From Leeuwenhoekiella marinoflava DSM 3653 (GTDB lineage: Bacteria; Bacteroidota; Bacteroidia; Flavobacteriales; Flavobacteriaceae): DNA of 64,000 nucleotides. Shown in pieces: positions 60,901 through 64,000 of this stretch. The position numbers were made by a program, and so were the translations under genes. Within the stretch, counting starts at the first letter, position 1. Each line of letters opens with the position of its first letter. The DNA lies in the NCBI RefSeq assembly GCF_900129005.1, contig NZ_FQUN01000021.1, forward strand, positions 29,606-93,605. Direction: 5' to 3'. Under the pieces are notes generated by a model, which had not been told where the DNA came from, made no database searches, and was given only the letters and a program-made list of their open reading frames with translations.

Positions 60901-61002
60901 TGTTGGCATCGCGCCATCGCTTGGTATGACGCAGCAGAATTTAGAAACACTATTGAGCAAGCAGAGTTTAATGACTTAAGTAATGAAGTTAATGATTTCT
61001 GA
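57982..61002 (+). CDS. Large Eco57I/type IIG-like DNA methyltransferase (N6-adenine class)
   Basis: 1006 residues from the ATG at 57982. The N-terminal region (about 1-110; INPDAYYVFNQQPLLLFFYL, SPVIFIVKNQDVKVYNAL) resembles the nuclease-like head of type IIG enzymes, but catalytic residues are not clear. SAM motif FEVAVGSGIF (E323-F331), catalytic NPPW (N437-W440), and a C-terminal specificity-like domain with KGAGIERGLDAKPYPN. The frame is open for 23 codons upstream of the ATG (57913-57981), reading plausibly as protein but without ATG/GTG/TTG. The segment is visibly AT-richer than the tra genes. Confidence 0.82.
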   Translation: MDRADGISYDGFAPEVKQKLEIINPDAYYVFNQQPLLLFFYLDENHLSTRELDIHKQVWSFDNSPVIFIVKNQDVKVYNALNYHKKERTLEEIPLNAEERQSKFSFWNLQSGLTWKWLQYEYFENTKKNNFRKRVNDRLFQNISSVRQILISKPDGLTENEANSLILRLIFIRYLIDRGVKIDDDEITGNSIDEKRFSFSKIIQDPAKLDSLFIKLNKNFNGVLFKEFDIKLTSSQSQFLADVFKGEVQEQGTLFDGYYFHIFDFSIIPVEVISGIYESLIDEEKRKLDAAVYTPPFLVEYILNDTIDKYLENSHTSSCKIFEVAVGSGIFLVQSLRKMIEKEINLNGKENNKDFSTSIRNIAKNNLFGIDINPEALKVTCFSIYIALLDYQNPKDIEKYPFPNFLGENLFEADFFDLDHKFNEIVIGQKPNFILGNPPWKKDKSYKHLEWVNSSNTYSKKIKGKLEIAQSFLLRSNDFMQVDTVTALIVTSTVFYNVSTTTREFKHKFLTSFCLNKFLDLSAVKQSLFEQQESPTSIVFYRQAKSENHLENSVEHLSIKVNSFLKYFKMLVIEKYDNKKIAQKHFVENDWMFKVALYGNILDFGFIKRLESQNTLKILDLIDEKTTFKGAGIERGLDAKPYPNLIGLPIVENSEINEYYTQVNKAKTLGEADVKLSRGRKIEIFKGSKILLKEQSKNWNKPVISYCESDSVFRKGTFAISSFNKNIIKPIYGLLISEMATYYMFLIASAWGVGTRPAIRFVDEFLNIPFNKPDNSLNEELIKLVDEFLNSFRKHYSDFNLGEPEFDDKIFLKINGLIAEIYEIKDYEKDLIDYALNVSRYQFQESKQDLVTDFTHFNFNHYRNQDFVLQKYAEVYLNEIGNLYEDEFIQIEIYILDYFIAMNFVLLNVEPEEKIIYPKDKFDEKEVLQRLADNLSISQITNTRDPLKNLYLQKDIKGFENNSFYIIKPNEYKCWHRAIAWYDAAEFRNTIEQAEFNDLSNEVNDF

Positions 61003-61738
61003 TGCATCCCAATTCATACAACATAGGAAAAATACTTTTTCTATAACTAATAAAAGAATACAGCAAATAATTTCTTACGTATGCGAATGTTACGGGATTT
61101 GTCTAAAGGAAAAAACAAAAAATCCATACTCTATTAATGCAGTCAAAGAGAATAGTACATTATCATTTGAGGACTATTTGAAATTTGATTTAGTAGATAA
61201 TTATCTCAACGTTAAAAAACACCTATTAAAAGATAAAATCTCAAAATTAGAAGATATTCATTTTGCTGCTGAAACCCAAGAAAGATATATAGACCTTGTT
61301 GATTCTAAACAGAAACCCGATAAAATTGATATATACGTGGATAGATTAGGACTTCAAAGCGAATGGATGTCCAAAAATAATCAGGTCTATTTTGCAATAG
61401 AATGTAAACGAATCAGAATTTTATCGGACACAAAAGCTTATATAGGTGACATTAGAAAAGTAGCAAATAGAAATCACACCAATTTAAGGCTTCCTTTTGA
61501 GGGACAAATAGCCTTCATTGAGAATTTGAATATAGACCATCACAAAGTAATGACAAAAGCCAATAGTATTTTAAAAAAAGATATAGAAATCAATACTCTT
61601 CAATATTTAAAATTCCAAAGTTTTCACAGTTTTTTTCAAAATACCTACAGTTCAGTTCACACAAAAAATTTTGGGGGAAAAGAATCATTTTATGTTTACC
61701 ATCTACTATTTGACTATAGTCAGATAGTAATGAATTAA
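60983..61738 (+). CDS. Putative PD-(D/E)XK nuclease partner of the methylase
   Basis: 251 residues, overlapping the methylase end by 20 bp. A candidate nuclease core is D116 (KIDIYVD) and E140-C-K142 (AIECKR), spaced as in PD-(D/E)XK enzymes, preceded by helices and a strand. No family recognised otherwise. The tight overlap indicates one system. It reads up to the convergent mobC gene. Nuclease role is inferred from motif and neighbour. Confidence 0.6.
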   Translation: MKLMISDASQFIQHRKNTFSITNKRIQQIISYVCECYGICLKEKTKNPYSINAVKENSTLSFEDYLKFDLVDNYLNVKKHLLKDKISKLEDIHFAAETQERYIDLVDSKQKPDKIDIYVDRLGLQSEWMSKNNQVYFAIECKRIRILSDTKAYIGDIRKVANRNHTNLRLPFEGQIAFIENLNIDHHKVMTKANSILKKDIEINTLQYLKFQSFHSFFQNTYSSVHTKNFGGKESFYVYHLLFDYSQIVMN

Positions 61739-61853
61739 TCGGCGAATAAGTTTTAATGGTACGGTTTTTGGAATACTATAGATGATTCATTCCATCCTTT
61801 TTCTCAATATAGATGCAGAAAAGCTCAATGATATTTAGGTTAACGAAGAAAGT

Positions 61854-61889
61854 GAGGTCTTTTTTCCTTACTATTCAAATATAGACCTC
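61854..61889. repeat. 7-bp inverted repeat over the mobC stop
   Basis: GAGGTCT (61854-61860) and its complement (61883-61889) flank the mobC stop at the junction of convergent transcripts. Weak stem; it could help end transcription from either side. Confidence 0.3.
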
Positions 61890-63451
61890 GCTTCCTCAAA
61901 AATCCTCTCAAAATTAGCCTCCAAATCCGCCTGAGAATATTGCTTCGATTCTTTTGGAAACTCTCTTTTTATGTTGGCCAATTTAAACTGCACCTTCTTA
62001 TCTTTCCCATCAGCATACGTGATAAACTCGCCCTGTTTTAATCTGAAAAACACATCTGCTCTAATTTTCGGGATTTCCTTTTCGCCTGTAGTAATACGTG
62101 TATCAAAATCCAAGTTATGCCCACGACTTATACTTTTTGTTGGGTCTTTGATAATCTCAAAAAAGCGTTCATAGTATTTGGCTGTATCTGGGTCGTTGAC
62201 CTTGCCAAAAAACTGATAGGAAAGATTGCTCAAAATTGCCTTGCTTGCCTTATCGCCATACATCATATCGTTTTGGATTTTGTCCTGCATTACGTAAATC
62301 GTAGAAATGTTATAGCTCCGCAGGGTTGCTGGGATGCGGTGCATATTCAAAAGACGAATAGTGGGGGCTTCTTCCATCATAAGAAATGAAGGGTTTGCAT
62401 TGCGCACACTCATTTGTTTTGTAATGGTATGGATAATGGTGGCGATTACAGGCGAATACGAAGTTTCAAATTTGGGATTGTTCACAACCGAAATCACGGT
62501 AGGATTTTCAGGACTATTTATATTGAGTGGTACTTCATCCGCAGACAATGCCATAAAAATCCGTTGGGTGCTGATTCTTTTAAGCGCATTTGCCAAGGTG
62601 CTTTTCACACCTGCAGTTTGCCTTTCGGAATCCTTTCCGCTAATAAATGCATCCGCCATTGCCCTCGATGTGGTATTGGTTTCCAAAAACTGGATAAGGC
62701 TTTCTGTATCCAGATATTGATAAATGGCAATCAAGTGTGGAAGGGTACAGAATTGTGGATAGGTAGTTTTTAATTTCCAAATCAATCCACCAATCAAGCC
62801 TTCCGCAGCATCATTAAAAAATTTTGTAGTTCCAGTTGTTCCTGATTCCCTTTGTTCCAGAAGGTTTTCAATTAACACCCTTGAAACCTCATTTACGCTT
62901 TCCTCGTTCTCTAAATAGCGTGGCGCAATAGGATTTACCCTATGTATGATTTTATCAAAGGAAATGACCTTAAATGGGATATCGCCATCCTTAAAGAGTG
63001 GATAAGCCATTTCGGTCAGTTCAAAATCTTTGTAATCGTGAATAATTCCGCAAAATCCTTCTTTTTGAAAGTGTTTCAGGAATCCATACACAACACTCTC
63101 GGTCTTTCCACTTCCGGCAGAACCTATTATGGATGCACCTCGTTTGATGTTATCCAGTTTAAAATTTCCTTTCGTGGTGGCAAAATTGACTTGATATTTG
63201 GCATTTCCACTTTTAGGCTCGTCCGTTTTATGCAAGAATACATACATTCCTATATTAATTAATGTCAGAGGACAAACCAAATAAAGTGCTATTTGAAACA
63301 ATGGTAATTGTTCATTTAAATAATACACAAAAGCACCAATCAATAGAAAATTGACGACAAATGCATATCTGCTTATCCGAAATATTCCATAAAAAACACT
63401 ACTGGCCAAACCAATAATAAAAAGTACCGTTACGAGATTGTCCATTTGCAT
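61871..63451 (-). CDS. mobC: MobC/VirD4-type coupling protein (TraG/TraD-like)
   Basis: 526 residues. N-terminal membrane helices (about 5-25 and 45-70), Walker A GSAGSGKTES, then FNDAAEGLIGGLIWKL, FLMMEEAPTIRL (Walker B-like) and YVMQDKIQNDM. It is a type IV coupling protein that brings the relaxase-DNA complex to the transfer channel. Named MobC in Bacteroidota elements. It is 9 bp after the relaxase gene on the minus strand. Confidence 0.9.
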   Translation of the reverse strand: MQMDNLVTVLFIIGLASSVFYGIFRISRYAFVVNFLLIGAFVYYLNEQLPLFQIALYLVCPLTLINIGMYVFLHKTDEPKSGNAKYQVNFATTKGNFKLDNIKRGASIIGSAGSGKTESVVYGFLKHFQKEGFCGIIHDYKDFELTEMAYPLFKDGDIPFKVISFDKIIHRVNPIAPRYLENEESVNEVSRVLIENLLEQRESGTTGTTKFFNDAAEGLIGGLIWKLKTTYPQFCTLPHLIAIYQYLDTESLIQFLETNTTSRAMADAFISGKDSERQTAGVKSTLANALKRISTQRIFMALSADEVPLNINSPENPTVISVVNNPKFETSYSPVIATIIHTITKQMSVRNANPSFLMMEEAPTIRLLNMHRIPATLRSYNISTIYVMQDKIQNDMMYGDKASKAILSNLSYQFFGKVNDPDTAKYYERFFEIIKDPTKSISRGHNLDFDTRITTGEKEIPKIRADVFFRLKQGEFITYADGKDKKVQFKLANIKREFPKESKQYSQADLEANFERIFEEARSIFE

Positions 63452-63460
63452 AATTTTAAA

Positions 63461-64000
63461 TTAGATTCCTATGGAACTTGATTTAATGGCCACCTCTGCA
63501 CCACGTCGTAGCCTATTAAAAATTTTCATCGCCAATTGTACCTTCGTAACAGGAATACTCGGCATCATAGGAATGCCACTTTTTTCCATTATTTTGAACG
63601 CTAATGCTTTTTCATTGGTGGGCAGTTTCATCAATGATGCAAAATAGATTTTCGGATTCTTAATGAAATCCTTTCTTGCCTTATAAGTTTCAGCGAAGTT
63701 CCTTTGATAGCCAAAAGTCTTATCAAAAGTCTTTTCTGCTTTCTCAAAAAACCCATCTCTATCAAATCCCCGTTTTACCGTTTTACCATTTAATTCAACG
63801 TCGGAAGCTTTATATTTACTTCCAGGTGACAAACTGAATCGGTTTGATGCATCCTTGCGGCTAACGATAATATGTATATGGCTTTGGCCTCCTGCTTTTG
63901 GCATTCCTTGTACTATTCGTTTTCCGTTCTGTTGGTGCGGTGCTTCTCTTTCTAGTTTCCCGATTTCTTTTTCCAATTTTTTCACATTTCCTTCTGCTCG
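63461..64000 (-). CDS. mobB: MobB-type relaxase (DUF5712 family), partial, cut by right edge
   Basis: The frame stays open to the right edge; residues before the in-frame GTG at 63985 (RAEGN) are read too, so the gene continues outside. The visible C-terminal 180 residues hold the SHIHIIVSRKDA motif, a HxH pair of the kind used by relaxases, and GFDRDGFFEKAEKTF with conserved Tyr/Phe further on. Next to MobC this fits the BF0133/DUF5712 relaxase of Bacteroidota elements. The catalytic Tyr region lies outside the window. Confidence 0.8.
   Translation of the reverse strand, partial: RAEGNVKKLEKEIGKLEREAPHQQNGKRIVQGMPKAGGQSHIHIIVSRKDASNRFSLSPGSKYKASDVELNGKTVKRGFDRDGFFEKAEKTFDKTFGYQRNFAETYKARKDFIKNPKIYFASLMKLPTNEKALAFKIMEKSGIPMMPSIPVTKVQLAMKIFNRLRRGAEVAIKSSSIGI

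Larger units (their letters stand above)
46601..64000. mobile_element. Backbone of a CTnDOT-like conjugative element; cargo in 1-46536 presumably belongs to it
   Basis: RteC, an excisionase-like HTH, a conjugation amidase, TraE-F-G-I-J-K-M-N, MobC coupling protein and a MobB-type relaxase are present in one block. These are the regulatory, transfer and mobilisation modules of Bacteroidota conjugative transposons. Integrase, attachment sites, TraA-D and relaxosome partner MobA are not in the window. Assignment of the left cargo to the same element rests on the continuous layout and on accessory content, not on a visible end. Confidence 0.85.

Overview
The window looks like part of a large integrative and conjugative element (ICE, CTnDOT-like conjugative transposon) from a Bacteroidota bacterium, most likely a member of the Flavobacteriaceae. 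The reasons are: low-GC DNA; coding density above 90 percent; many N-terminal lipoprotein signals; Bacteroidota-only families (DUF4134/TraE, DUF4133/TraF, TraG/J/K/M/N, RteC, DUF4856, HTTM, the HYC_CC_PP family); a textbook Bacteroidota promoter (TTTG, 19 bp, TAnnTTTG); and few Shine-Dalgarno sites. Neither end of the element is inside the window. No rRNA, tRNA, CRISPR array or insertion sequence was found. No stretch longer than about 300 bases lacks a gene; the largest gap is 47453-47745.

Layout. (1) 1-10078, minus strand: a copper/heavy-metal operon reading HYC_CC_PP protein, CusA-type RND pump, TolC-type channel, HMA-like/AraC regulator, CopA-like multicopper oxidase with a barrel-like tail, SHOCT protein, DUF3347 lipoprotein, haem-binding-domain protein, and a second protein cut by the left edge. 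(2) 10249-16568, plus strand: an iron-uptake-like operon (DUF4856 lipoprotein, imelysin-like lipoprotein, HTTM membrane protein, TonB receptor) with its own promoter. (3) 16734-24744, plus strand: a second metal operon that mirrors the first, with another HYC_CC_PP protein, another HMA-like/AraC regulator, a Met-rich lipoprotein, CopZ, SHOCT, a second multicopper oxidase and a series of small membrane or metal-binding proteins. (4) 24773-43185: a long co-directional stress and central-metabolism run. It holds universal stress proteins, NDH-2, two permeases, type II (archaeal-type) GAPDH, class I aldolase, phosphofructokinase, D-lactate dehydrogenase, an SDR, an ATP-cone/nuclease fusion, an MBL/beta-CASP protein, an archaeal-type AMP/thymidine phosphorylase, a PRPP synthetase and small unknowns. 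(5) 43204-46536: CopB-type copper P-ATPase and an MFS pump. (6) 46601-64000: the ICE backbone, with RteC, an excisionase-like HTH, a replication-like protein with internal repeats, a DnaC/IstB-like ATPase, an amidase (minus), TraE-F-G-I-J-K-M-N, a DNA methylase plus putative nuclease cargo pair, and on the minus strand the coupling protein MobC and the end of a MobB-type relaxase.

How it fits together. The cargo covers copper efflux from the cytoplasm (CopB ATPase, CopZ), efflux across the envelope (CusA/TolC), periplasmic Cu(I) oxidation (two multicopper oxidases) and sequestration (Met/His-rich proteins). It adds a nearly complete glucose-to-lactate segment made of enzyme types unlike the usual ones in this phylum, and a nucleotide/PRPP module. 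My main hypothesis is that this ICE transfers metal resistance together with replacement glycolytic and nucleotide enzymes that work under metal or low-oxygen stress. The most unusual single items are the ATP-cone/nuclease in the AMP-phosphorylase/PRPP-synthetase module, the paired HMA-AraC one-component regulators, the covarying palindromes after traK and traM, and the methylase/nuclease pair set inside the transfer region.
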